A stretch of 6,525 nucleotides of DNA from CAYTQK01 sp964439745 (GCA_964439745.1 CAYTQK010000194.1:1-6525); one strand, 5' to 3'; shown: positions 1 to 6,433, counted from the stretch's first letter. The notes: a model not told the origin generated them from the letters alone. A program made the numbers and translations.

Positions 1-1196
1 GGTGTCAGCGGGGGCAGCTCCCGGCGGACCGGATAGGCGCCGAAACCTTCCGCCAGCGCCTCGACCATTTCGGCCCGCGCCGACGGCTCCTGCAGATAAT
101 GGTCCAGGCGGCGCAGCACCGCCCCGGCAAAATCGTCTCCCCGGGCCGCCGCCGCCAGATCCACCACGGGCAGGGTCTCCCTTTCGATGCGGTCCACCCG
201 GCGCAAGCCAGGACCATCGGGATCGCTGCCGTTGATCTGCTCGCGCAGTTCCTCCAGGGCCAGGGGCTGCAAATCCGCGTGCAGGGACGTCCGCCCTTCC
301 AGGCGCACCCGCAGCATGATGCGGACCGCCTCCCCGGCCGAAATGGCCGCCTGTTCACAGGCCTCTTCCACGCGCTCCCTGAGGTGTTCCAGCGCGGTCA
401 CACCGCTGATATCCACCGTCATGGTTTCAAAAACCACCGCTCCGGTCGGGATAAACCGCAGTTCCGGCGGCGGGCGGGGAACCAGGGTGACGTGATAACA
501 CCCCGGCCGGCCGCATGCACCGAAGTCCCGCCCCTGGGGATGGCCGGGATAAACGATGGCCGGATCCACGGGCCGGATCACCTGCGGCCTGTGCATGTGG
601 CCCAGGGCCCAGTAATCAAAACCCTTGTCCCGTATATCGGCTTCCGTGAAGGGACTGTATTGCTCGTGGGGACCGGCCGGCCCGATGGTTCCATGCAGCA
701 GCGCGATGGACAGGGGGGCCGCGTCGTCCGGCCGCGAAAACCCGGCCGCCAGGTTGTCCCCCACCGATCTTTCGGCGAAACTGATGCCGTGGATATCTGC
801 CAGGCGGCGGCCGTCTTTGCAAAAAGGAACCATGCCCGGGCCAGCGGCGGGAAATTGATGGACCTGCCCGGGCAGTTCCAGTTCCCGCAGCCAGGACCCG
901 GCCGGGTCATGATTGCCGCCTACGAAAAATACGGGGATTTCCGCCCGGGCCAGTCGCCGCAGTCCTTCAAAAAACTTCAGCTGGGCGCCCAGACTGCGGG
1001 TCTCGCTGTCGAAAATGTCGCCGGCAATCAGCAGAAAATCCACCGCTTCTTCGAGACAGGCGGAAACAATATTGTCAAAGGCCTGAAAAGTGGCTTTTTT
1101 CAATGTTTCGGCCAGATCCGGATCTACGCCGGTCAGTCCCTTAAAGGGGGTGTCCAGGTGAAGATCGGCCGCATGAATAAAGGTGATTGTCGACAT
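1..1196 (-). CDS. Metallophosphoesterase, YhaO/SbcD-type DNA-repair nuclease (3' end cut by window edge)
   Basis: The frame is open for 398 codons from the ATG at 1196 and runs off the left edge without a stop. It carries the full calcineurin-like phosphoesterase metal-site series: D11-x-H13 (HAADLHLD), GD60 in IAGDIFD, N95-H96-D97 in GGNHD, H168 in LLHG and H200-x-H202 in GHMHRP. These residues bind two metal ions, usually Mn, in Mre11/SbcD nucleases. The N-terminal wording and a C-terminal extension after about residue 245 fit the YhaO branch (about 400 residues), so only a few residues are probably missing. YhaO proteins are usually encoded next to a YhaN-type SMC-like ATPase, which would lie beyond the left edge; this is a prediction from family knowledge. 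No good Shine-Dalgarno site precedes the ATG (only AAAAAGAT), but the start is fixed by the family motif at residue 8. The nuclease superfamily is sure; the exact substrate is not. Confidence 0.93.
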   Translation of the reverse strand, partial: MSTITFIHAADLHLDTPFKGLTGVDPDLAETLKKATFQAFDNIVSACLEEAVDFLLIAGDIFDSETRSLGAQLKFFEGLRRLARAEIPVFFVGGNHDPAGSWLRELELPGQVHQFPAAGPGMVPFCKDGRRLADIHGISFAERSVGDNLAAGFSRPDDAAPLSIALLHGTIGPAGPHEQYSPFTEADIRDKGFDYWALGHMHRPQVIRPVDPAIVYPGHPQGRDFGACGRPGCYHVTLVPRPPPELRFIPTGAVVFETMTVDISGVTALEHLRERVEEACEQAAISAGEAVRIMLRVRLEGRTSLHADLQPLALEELREQINGSDPDGPGLRRVDRIERETLPVVDLAAAARGDDFAGAVLRRLDHYLQEPSARAEMVEALAEGFGAYPVRRELPPLT

Positions 1197-1205
1197 ATCT
1201 TTTTG

Positions 1206-1233
1206 ATAATAACCGAATTTGAGCGATTTTCAA
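1206..1233 (-). promoter_or_regulatory. Possible sigma-70 promoter for the YhaO-type gene
   Basis: On the minus strand, TTGAAA (1233-1228) is followed after 16 bases by TATTAT (1211-1206). The predicted start of transcription, near 1199, would leave only a few bases before the ATG at 1196, so the mRNA would be almost leaderless. That fits the lack of a Shine-Dalgarno site but also weakens the call. The -35 hexamer belongs to the dispersed repeat and recurs in the other copy without a -10 partner, so it may be there for another reason. Confidence 0.3.
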
Positions 1234-1270
1234 GTTTGCCGCAGAATCGGGGAAGATGACGCCCCGTGAT
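1221..1270 (-). repeat. Dispersed 50-base repeat, copy 1
   Basis: These 50 bases match 6466-6515 at 40 of 50 positions without gaps and in the same orientation. Best-kept blocks are TTTTCAAGTT, GCCGCAGA, GGGAAGATG and GCCCCG. Bases 1248-1252 (CGGGG) and 1262-1266 (CCCCG) can pair as a 5-bp stem around a 9-base loop; four of these five pairs are kept in copy 2. Weak similarity extends toward 1211 if gaps are allowed. This copy lies just upstream of the YhaO-type gene. Strand is given as that of the surrounding genes; the true sense is unknown. I do not recognise the family with certainty. Confidence 0.6.
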
Positions 1271-1711
1271 CACGGAAACCAGGCCCTGTTGTCCCTGGCT
1301 GTCATCCCGGCGTTTCCGGGCGGGCGGCGCTTTCTGTCCAGTCCTCCGCGTCCGCCGGGCCCAGCCCGGTCCGGTCCCGGCTGGCGTCGTTTCCGGACGC
1401 CCGCCGGCAGCGATATGGAGATACAGCCAGGCCAGGGTCACCAGGTGGGCATTGACCGGCAGGGTTGCCGCTGTCGCCGTCGCTGCGGCCTTCCTTTTTA
1501 TCCCGGCCGCCGCCGGCATCATCCTCCGGAGTCTCTTTTGTCTCCTCGGGTTCTGCCGCGGGCACAATCCGCAAAGACTTGATATCTCAGGAATTTTTCA
1601 CCATTTCCCGCTCTGCGCCTGGCAGGTGGAGCCAGGGGCTCGGGCTCAAATCGACCCGTGAAATACCCGGGTTATTATTCTGGTTGCGGGGCCGCGGCCG
1701 TGCGCCCGGAT
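1271..1711 (-). other. 440-base stretch without a confident gene; possible decayed or frameshifted ORF
   Basis: No protein here is recognisable. The best candidate is a minus-strand frame of 90 codons at 1574-1302 (TTG start, no good Shine-Dalgarno site) whose first half is acidic (PAAEPEETKETPEDD). Near base 1460 the coding look, meaning C or G in third positions and plausible residues, moves to the next minus frame (VNAHLVTLAWLYLHIAAGG). Near 1365 it returns to the first frame, which ends GPADAEDWTESAARPETPG. Upstream, the first frame continues past a TGA (near 1592-1590) into VDLSPSPWLHLPGAEREM. This pattern could be a pseudogene with several indels, a gene with sequence errors, or chance in GC-rich DNA. 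No RNA gene or strong terminator was seen. Confidence 0.3.
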
Positions 1712-2287
1712 TCACCGGCCGCCGCGCCGTTTTTCGGTCCGCCCGGCACCGGTCACCATGAAAGACTTGATAAAAATAACGGCCTGCTTGCTGACGTAGT
1801 CGCCGGCCATCTTTTCACCCTTTTCGCCGATTACCGCCAGCACCTCGGGCGGCTGCCGGGAAGGATGATAACTATTGAGGTAGAGCGTATATTCGCCGGA
1901 GGGAAAGTGGTTGTTCCAGGTGGGAAAGGGACCGATTTCCATGGCACCGTCCTGGATGACCAGGTCGACCCGTTCCAGGGTGGCGTCCATGGAATTGATG
2001 ATGCCCATGTCGTCGGCAATGGCGGCCATAAAACGCATCCCGGACGGCAGGTTGGAAGTAACATCGAAATAGAGCTTGCCGTTCTCCAGGCGCGGCTCCA
2101 CCGCGAAGGTGACCACAAAGGTTTGGCCAGCGTCCGGATCCGAAACAGCGGAGGCGGCAGACCGGGATGCTTCCGGCGCCGTGCGGGTAGCGCCCGGAAA
2201 AGCCTCGCTGTCTTCGGCTGTTGACATCCCGGGCAAAATAGTAATTACGCCGACAATCAGAACCAAGCAGGCGTGCCGTATGAACAA
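1712..2287 (-). CDS. Exported protein of unknown function with a predicted beta-sandwich domain
   Basis: The product is 191 residues and is not a family I recognise. The start chosen is the TTG at 2287, because GGAGG lies 7 bases upstream and translation there gives a clean signal peptide: charged FIRH, hydrophobic core about residues 6-19, and a likely signal peptidase I site after STA (residue 24). The only cysteine is inside the signal, so it is not a lipoprotein. Residues 25-55 are Ala/Ser/Pro-rich and probably a flexible spacer. Residues 56-178 alternate hydrophobic and polar residues and contain SNLPSGM, VIQDGAMEIGPFP and FPSGEYTLYL, a pattern typical of small beta-sandwich domains in which a 'gentle' ligand or protein contact is possible but unknown. 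The protein should act in the periplasm or at the envelope. The last residues (GRTEKRRGGR) are basic and unlike the rest. A promoter-like site lies about 110 bases upstream. That it is a gene is fairly sure; its function is unknown. Confidence 0.75.
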   Translation of the reverse strand: MFIRHACLVLIVGVITILPGMSTAEDSEAFPGATRTAPEASRSAASAVSDPDAGQTFVVTFAVEPRLENGKLYFDVTSNLPSGMRFMAAIADDMGIINSMDATLERVDLVIQDGAMEIGPFPTWNNHFPSGEYTLYLNSYHPSRQPPEVLAVIGEKGEKMAGDYVSKQAVIFIKSFMVTGAGRTEKRRGGR

Positions 2288-2292
2288 AGACC

Positions 2293-2300
2293 GTCCTCCC
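2293..2300 (-). promoter_or_regulatory. Shine-Dalgarno site that decides a TTG start
   Basis: GGGAGGAC on the minus strand places GGAGG 7 bases before the TTG at 2287. No ATG or GTG fits as well, and an upstream in-frame TTG at 2374 lacks such a site and would bury the signal peptide 29 residues inside the protein. Confidence 0.7.
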
Positions 2301-2396
2301 TTTCGTGTGGTCGCATCAGGGAATCGGGATTGCCTTCTTTCTCCCCTGCGGAATCCGTTCCTCCGGCCGGGCAACCCGCCGAATCATCTCCCATTT

Positions 2397-2427
2397 ATTA
2401 TTTTTTCTTTTTCGGGGAAGTTGTCAA
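2397..2427 (-). promoter_or_regulatory. Probable sigma-70 promoter for the exported-protein gene
   Basis: A perfect TTGACA (2427-2422) is followed by AATAAT (2402-2397) with a 19-base spacer, longer than the ideal 17, in an A-rich stretch. Transcription would begin near 2390 and leave a leader of about 100 bases. It lies just after the inverted repeat that follows the SDR gene, consistent with a separate transcript. Confidence 0.4.
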
Positions 2428-2432
2428 TTGCT

Positions 2433-2480
2433 TTTGACCGCCGCTCCGATTCTGCGGAATCCGGACAGGAGGCGGTCAAA
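2433..2480 (-). terminator. Long inverted repeat at the end of the SDR gene, possible terminator without U-tract
   Basis: The arms TTTGACCGCC (2433-2442) and GGCGGTCAAA (2471-2480) are perfect 10-base inverted repeats. Inside them a second stem, TCCGATTC against GAATC(C)GGA with one bulged base, closes on the loop TGCG. The SDR stop codon TGA (2478-2476) lies inside the outer arm. No run of T follows on either strand, so it does not match a classical intrinsic terminator; it may block 3' exonucleases or assist Rho-dependent ending. The structure is clear, the role inferred. Confidence 0.45.
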
Positions 2481-3309
2481 TCCCCAGATATTTTTTAAAT
2501 TTCCCGGTCTTATAAATGTACGCCATGACCTTGAAATAAGTTTCCGGAAAAAACCGCTTGGCATACCACATGAATTTGCCGTCTGCCTGGGCAATGATGT
2601 AGAACTTGTTTTTGTTGATCCGTTTGATGGCGTGCCGGGCGACCTGTTCCGGGGTAATCCGGGATTTGTTGAAAAAGGCGTTGGCCATCCGGCGCTGCTC
2701 CTCCTCCGGCGAGGTGAACTGGTCCATGAGATTGGTCTTGAAAAAGGTGGGGCAGATGACGGACACGCCGATATTGTGGGGCGCCAGTTCGCCGCGCAGC
2801 GTCTCGGTCAGGGAAATGGCCGCCGCCTTGGTGACGTTGTAGCAGCCCATTTCCGGCAAAGAGGCAAGTCCGGCATTGGAGGCCATGTTGACGACGTACC
2901 CGTACCCCTGTGCCTTGAGCATGGGCAGAAAGGCCCGGCAGCCGTAAATAATGCTCTTGGTGTTCAGGGTCAGGATCCACTCCCAGGTTTCCAGGGGGGT
3001 GTTCTCCACCCGCCCGGCCGCGGCCACGCCGGCATTGTTGACCAGAATATCCAGCCCCCCCCAGGCCTCCTTGATCTCATCGGCGGCCGCTTCCAGGCTC
3101 TCCGGCTGCGACACGTCGCAGATCATTTCCCGGGCCTGCCCCCCGGCCCGGTTGACCAGCCCGGCGGTCTCGGCCGCCCGTTCCGGATTGATTTCGGCGA
3201 TGGCCACCTGCCATCCCATTCTGGCGAATTCCATGGCCAAGGCCCGGCCGAAACCGGAACCGGCGCCGGTGATAAACACCCGTTTTTCAGGAAATTGTGC
3301 GAATGACAT
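2476..3309 (-). CDS. Short-chain dehydrogenase/reductase (SDR family NAD(P)-dependent oxidoreductase)
   Basis: This 277-residue protein has all marks of a classical SDR: the glycine-rich nucleotide loop TGAGSGFG (residues 14-21), an acidic residue at the end of strand beta-2 (E39), D65 in CDV, NNAG (91-94), N116, catalytic S144, and Y157-x3-K161 (YNVTK). E39 suggests preference for NAD(H) over NADP(H), by family rule. The region after residue 187 (PTFFKTNL, then a basic segment with aromatic residues to the C-terminus) forms the substrate lid and an extra tail; the substrate cannot be told. The start at 3309 has AAGGA about 10 bases upstream and gives the usual short lead into beta-1. It is separated from dnaK by a strong terminator, so it is not part of the chaperone operon. 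Only a weak promoter candidate (TTGAAA at 3396-3391, TATTTG at 3372-3367) is seen upstream. Confidence 0.95.
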   Translation of the reverse strand: MSFAQFPEKRVFITGAGSGFGRALAMEFARMGWQVAIAEINPERAAETAGLVNRAGGQAREMICDVSQPESLEAAADEIKEAWGGLDILVNNAGVAAAGRVENTPLETWEWILTLNTKSIIYGCRAFLPMLKAQGYGYVVNMASNAGLASLPEMGCYNVTKAAAISLTETLRGELAPHNIGVSVICPTFFKTNLMDQFTSPEEEQRRMANAFFNKSRITPEQVARHAIKRINKNKFYIIAQADGKFMWYAKRFFPETYFKVMAYIYKTGKFKKYLGI

Positions 3310-3335
3310 GTGGAAAACATCCTTATCTAGGCAGT

Positions 3336-3346
3336 AAACAATGTTT
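3336..3346. promoter_or_regulatory. Small palindrome upstream of the SDR gene, possible operator
   Basis: The 11-base palindrome AAACAATGTTT has 5-base perfect arms and lies 27 bases before the SDR start codon, between the weak promoter candidate and the gene. Many TetR-family operators look like this, but the arms are short and A/T-rich, so chance is quite possible. Confidence 0.2.
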
Positions 3347-3465
3347 CATTCCGATTCCTGATATCACAAATACGCACAAGGGGCCGAATTTTTCAATCTT
3401 TTTTTTGGCCGGCCGGGCTGGCCCGGGATCACCCGCCTGGCCGCATCCGCTTCCCGTCCTGGCAC

Positions 3466-3501
3466 AAAAAAACCGCGGAGAAAAAATCCTCCGCGGTTTT
3501 T
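3466..3501 (-). terminator. Intrinsic terminator of the grpE-dnaK operon
   Basis: The stem ACCGCGGAG / CTCCGCGGT (3472-3480 with 3489-3497) closes an 8-base loop and, read on the minus strand, is followed by seven T. It begins about 35 bases after the dnaK stop. Five T also flank the stem on the plus strand, so it could work in both directions. Confidence 0.92.
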
Positions 3502-3534
3502 ATCGGCTGTTTTCTGTTGGGCCGGATCCGGTTT

Positions 3535-5472
3535 TTACTTATCCGCCTCTTCGTAATCGTCGGCAATTACATCCTCATCCGTGGCGTCGCCGCCCTGCTG
3601 CCGGGCATCTCCGGCCGCTCCCCCGGCGGCCGCTCCGCCCCCGGCCTGCTGAGCGCCTTCCTGGGAAGCCTGCTGATACATGGCTTCGGCCAGTTTATGC
3701 GAAGCCTGGGTCAATTCCTCGGACAACTTCTTGATGCGGTCGGCATCATCCGTATCCTTGACCTTCTTCAGTTCTTCGACCTTGGCTTCAATATCGGCCT
3801 TGGTGGCGGCGTCCAGCTTGTCCTCGCCGATCTCCTGGAGCGATTTCTCCGTCTGGTAGACCAGCGAATCGGCCGCGTTCTGGGCTTCGACCAGCTCCTT
3901 CTTCTTCTTATCCTCTTCCGCGTGCGCTTCGGCATCCTTGACCAGGCGGTCGATCTCCTCCTGGGAGAGCCCGCTGGAAGCGGTGATCTGGATGGACTGC
4001 TCCTTGCCGGTACCCAGGTCCTTGGCAGACACGTGGACGATGCCGTTGGCGTCGATATCAAAGGTCACCTCGATCTGCGGCACACCGCGCGGCGCCGGCG
4101 GAATATCGGTCAATTCGAACCGGCCCAGCGTCTTGTTGTCCTGGGCCATTTCCCGTTCCCCCTGGAGCACATGGATGGACACGGCCGGCTGGTTGTCGGC
4201 TGCCGTGGAAAACACCTGGCTCTTTTTGGTGGGAATGGTGGTGTTCTTCTCGATCAGCTTGGTCATTACCCCGCCCAGGGTCTCAATCCCCAAAGACAGC
4301 GGGGTCACGTCCAGCAGCAGCACGTCGTTGACGTCACCCTGGAGCACGCCCGCCTGGATGGCGGCGCCCATGGCGACCACCTCGTCGGGGTTGACGCCTT
4401 TACTGGGCTCCCTGCCGAAAATCTTTTTAACCCGTTCCTGGACCGCCGGCATCCGGGTCATGCCGCCGACCAGAATGACTTCATTAATCTTATCGGCGCC
4501 AAAACCTGAATCTTTCAAGGCGATGCGGCAGGGGTCCTCCAGCTTTTCCAGCAGATCGCTGACCAGTTCCTCGAACTTGGCCCGGGTCAGCTTGATGTTC
4601 AAATGCTTGGGGCCGCTGGCGTCGGCCGTAATAAACGGCAGGTTGACTTCGGTCTGGACCGCGGAAGACAACTCCATCTTGGCTTTTTCCGCGGCTTCCT
4701 TGAGCCGCTGCAGGGCCATCTTGTCTTCACGGATGTCAATCCCCTGGTCTTTGCGAAACTCGCTGGCCAGGTAATCCACCAGCCGCAGGTCGAAGTCTTC
4801 GCCGCCCAGGTGGGTGTCGCCGTTGGTCGACTTGACCTCAAACACCCCGTCGCCGAGCTCCAGGATGGAAATATCAAAGGTACCGCCGCCCAGGTCGAAG
4901 ACGGCGATTTTTTCGTCGTTCTTCTTGTCCAGCCCGTAAGCCAGAGAAGCGGCCGTGGGCTCGTTGATGATGCGCTGCACGTTCAGTCCGGCGATCTTGC
5001 CGGCATCCTTGGTGGCCTGGCGCTGGCTGTCGCTGAACAAGGCCGGCACGGTAATAACCGCGTCGGTCACCTTTTCACCCAGGTACTCTTCGGCGGTATG
5101 CTTGATGTCGGCCAGGATGAACGAGGAAATCTCGGCCGGGCTGTGTTTTTTATCCCGGATGACAATCCGCACGTCGCCGTTGTCGGCCTTCTCGATTTTA
5201 TACGGCAGAATCTTGATGTCATTCTGCGCTTCCGGCGATTCAAACTTTCTTCCGATGAGCCGCTTGACACCGAATACCGTATGCTCGGGATTGGTAATCG
5301 CCTGCCGTTTGGCCACCTGCCCCACCAGGCGCTCTCCTTCCTCGGTAATGGCCACCACCGACGGGGTTGTCCGTCCGCCCTCGGGGTTGGTAATCACCCT
5401 GGCCTCGCCGCCTTCCATCACGGCCACACAGGAATTGGTTGTTCCCAGATCTATTCCGATCATTTTACCCAT
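3535..5472 (-). CDS. dnaK: Molecular chaperone DnaK (Hsp70)
   Basis: A full-length 645-residue Hsp70 that binds exposed hydrophobic peptides in an ATP-driven cycle in the cytoplasm, with GrpE as exchange factor and a J-protein as ATPase stimulator. Visible landmarks: phosphate-1 motif GIDLGTTNSCVAV (6-18), catalytic K70, E171 in NEPTAASLAYG, phosphate-2 motif DLGGGTFD (193-200), adenosine-binding GGMTRMP (336-342), the hydrophobic interdomain linker VLLLDVTP (384-391), the beta-sandwich substrate domain to about 500, the helical lid to about 605, and a Gly/Ala/Gln-rich tail ending in an acidic DEDVIADDYEEADK. The ATG at 5472 has AAGGAGG 8 bases upstream. Unusual: residues 145 and 147, Tyr and Asn in E. 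coli DnaK (PAYFND), are Leu and Ser here (PALFSD). The gene is second in an operon after grpE; a small AT-rich hairpin lies in the 79-base gap. Confidence 0.99.
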   Translation of the reverse strand: MGKMIGIDLGTTNSCVAVMEGGEARVITNPEGGRTTPSVVAITEEGERLVGQVAKRQAITNPEHTVFGVKRLIGRKFESPEAQNDIKILPYKIEKADNGDVRIVIRDKKHSPAEISSFILADIKHTAEEYLGEKVTDAVITVPALFSDSQRQATKDAGKIAGLNVQRIINEPTAASLAYGLDKKNDEKIAVFDLGGGTFDISILELGDGVFEVKSTNGDTHLGGEDFDLRLVDYLASEFRKDQGIDIREDKMALQRLKEAAEKAKMELSSAVQTEVNLPFITADASGPKHLNIKLTRAKFEELVSDLLEKLEDPCRIALKDSGFGADKINEVILVGGMTRMPAVQERVKKIFGREPSKGVNPDEVVAMGAAIQAGVLQGDVNDVLLLDVTPLSLGIETLGGVMTKLIEKNTTIPTKKSQVFSTAADNQPAVSIHVLQGEREMAQDNKTLGRFELTDIPPAPRGVPQIEVTFDIDANGIVHVSAKDLGTGKEQSIQITASSGLSQEEIDRLVKDAEAHAEEDKKKKELVEAQNAADSLVYQTEKSLQEIGEDKLDAATKADIEAKVEELKKVKDTDDADRIKKLSEELTQASHKLAEAMYQQASQEGAQQAGGGAAAGGAAGDARQQGGDATDEDVIADDYEEADK

Positions 5473-5551
5473 TTTGGTCTCCTCCTTATATATCCTTTCA
5501 TTTTTTGAAAATGAGATTTCATTTCATGTCTCACCGGCACGGTCCGCGAAC

Positions 5552-6169
5552 TCAGGCGCTCGGCGCGGCGGAGACTACCACCATGGCCGGCCGCAATAAC
5601 CGGTCATGGATCAGGTAGCCTTTCTGCAGCTCCTCCAACACGATATTGGCACCGACATCTTCGGCCGGCTGCGTGGAAACAGCCTGGTGAAAGCCGGGAT
5701 CAAACTTTTCCCCCTTGGAATCAAACGGGGTCACGCCGAATCGTTCCAGAATCTTGAAAATCTCCGTCAGGGTAATCTGAATCCCCTCCAGTAGACCGCT
5801 GTCGCCGCCATTGCCCTGGGCGGCCGCTTCCACGGCACGTTCCAGATTGTCGATCACCGTCAGCAGTTCCTTGACCAGCGCCTCATGAGAGTACTTCTTG
5901 AAATCCGTCCACTGCCGGTCGACGCGTTTCTTGTAATTGTCAAATTCCGCCGATATCCGGTAAAAGCGATCCTTGAAATCCTCTTTTTCCTTTTCCATGG
6001 CTGCCAGCCGGTCTTCCAGAACGGCAATGGCATCCTCGGGAACCACGGTCTCCTTATCCGGTTCCGTTTCCGCAGCGGCCTGTCCGGCTTCTTCCTGGGC
6101 TGGACCGGATTGCGGATCCTTCTGATCTTTCAGCGTTTCTTTATCGTTACGTTCATCCGTCGGGGTCAA
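5552..6169 (-). CDS. grpE: Nucleotide exchange factor GrpE
   Basis: The 205-residue product is the homodimeric cytoplasmic co-chaperone that releases ADP from DnaK. It has a charged, disordered N-terminus (1-45), a long coiled-coil helix (about 45-102, including FYRISAEFDNYKKR), the helix-bundle motif DNLERAVE (about 107-114), and the C-terminal beta domain with GEKFDPGFHQAV (about 153-164) and GYLIHDRLLRPAMVVVS (about 184-200), which contacts DnaK. The TTG at 6169 is chosen because GAGGTGG lies just upstream; the only longer start, a TTG at 6187, has no ribosome site. Length fits the family (about 190-210). It is the promoter-proximal gene of the grpE-dnaK operon, 79 bases ahead of dnaK. Confidence 0.97.
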   Translation of the reverse strand: MTPTDERNDKETLKDQKDPQSGPAQEEAGQAAAETEPDKETVVPEDAIAVLEDRLAAMEKEKEDFKDRFYRISAEFDNYKKRVDRQWTDFKKYSHEALVKELLTVIDNLERAVEAAAQGNGGDSGLLEGIQITLTEIFKILERFGVTPFDSKGEKFDPGFHQAVSTQPAEDVGANIVLEELQKGYLIHDRLLRPAMVVVSAAPSA

Positions 6170-6173
6170 GTTA

Positions 6174-6180
6174 CCACCTC
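6174..6180 (-). promoter_or_regulatory. Shine-Dalgarno site that decides the grpE TTG start
   Basis: GAGGTGG on the minus strand ends 4 bases before the TTG at 6169 (GAGG is 7 bases away). The next in-frame ATG is in the coiled-coil region and would remove the whole N-terminal part, so a TTG start is the best reading. Confidence 0.65.
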
Positions 6181-6253
6181 GCTTCAAATATTCGCTGCCG
6201 CGTCAGATATTTAATAATTTTTATAAATTAGGCGAAACATTCAGTTATTTTGA

Positions 6254-6281
6254 AAAATAAGAATGAATCGGACATTGTCAA
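6254..6281 (-). promoter_or_regulatory. Sigma-70-type promoter of the grpE-dnaK operon
   Basis: A perfect TTGACA (6281-6276) is followed after 16 bases by TATTTT (6259-6254). Transcription would begin near 6247, with an AT-rich leader of about 78 bases. No CIRCE element (the HrcA operator TTAGCACTC-N9-GAGTGCTAA) and no clear heat-shock sigma-32 promoter was found here. Confidence 0.55.
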
Positions 6282-6370
6282 GAACACCGGTTGGTTAAAA
6301 ATTAAGCGGCTTTGACCACGGCCTGCTTTCATGTAATTTTTTAATTTTATTTTCAATTGGTTGGCATCTA

Positions 6371-6400
6371 AACACAAAAGCGCCGGGCCATGGCCGCTTT
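6371..6400 (-). terminator. Possible weak intrinsic terminator of a gene beyond the right edge
   Basis: On the minus strand AAAGCG (6400-6395) pairs with CGCTTT (6382-6377) around a 12-base loop that can itself form GCC/GGC. It is followed by an interrupted T-rich run (TTTTGTGTTT counted from the stem end). It lies upstream of the grpE promoter, where readthrough from a preceding gene would be stopped. Confidence 0.35.
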
Positions 6401-6433
6401 ACTGCCACGCCGGCGGCACCGGAAAACAAATCG

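Noticed and set aside
99..1259. Plus-strand open frame of 386 codons
   Set aside because: It is antisense to the metallophosphoesterase, whose minus frame carries every family motif; the plus frame has a composition typical of a GC-rich shadow frame.
1625..1700. 23S rRNA fragment suggested by GGTGGAGCCA and GTGAAATACC
   Set aside because: The neighbouring highly conserved rRNA blocks are absent, and the match is limited to short pieces.
1302..1740. Selenoprotein read through the in-frame TGA near 1591
   Set aside because: The residues around the TGA form no redox motif, and no convincing bacterial SECIS hairpin follows it.
2445..2456. CCGATTCTGCGG, also found inverted inside repeat copy 1
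   Set aside because: A single 12-base match in GC-rich DNA of this length is expected by chance, and similarity does not extend.
3405..3435. GGCCGGCCGGGCTGGCCCGG hairpin downstream of the dnaK terminator
   Set aside because: No T-tract follows on either strand; GC-rich self-complementarity is common here and a strong terminator already precedes it.
3517..5508. Long plus-strand open frames opposite dnaK
   Set aside because: Antisense shadows of a strongly conserved gene; no ribosome sites or recognisable domains.
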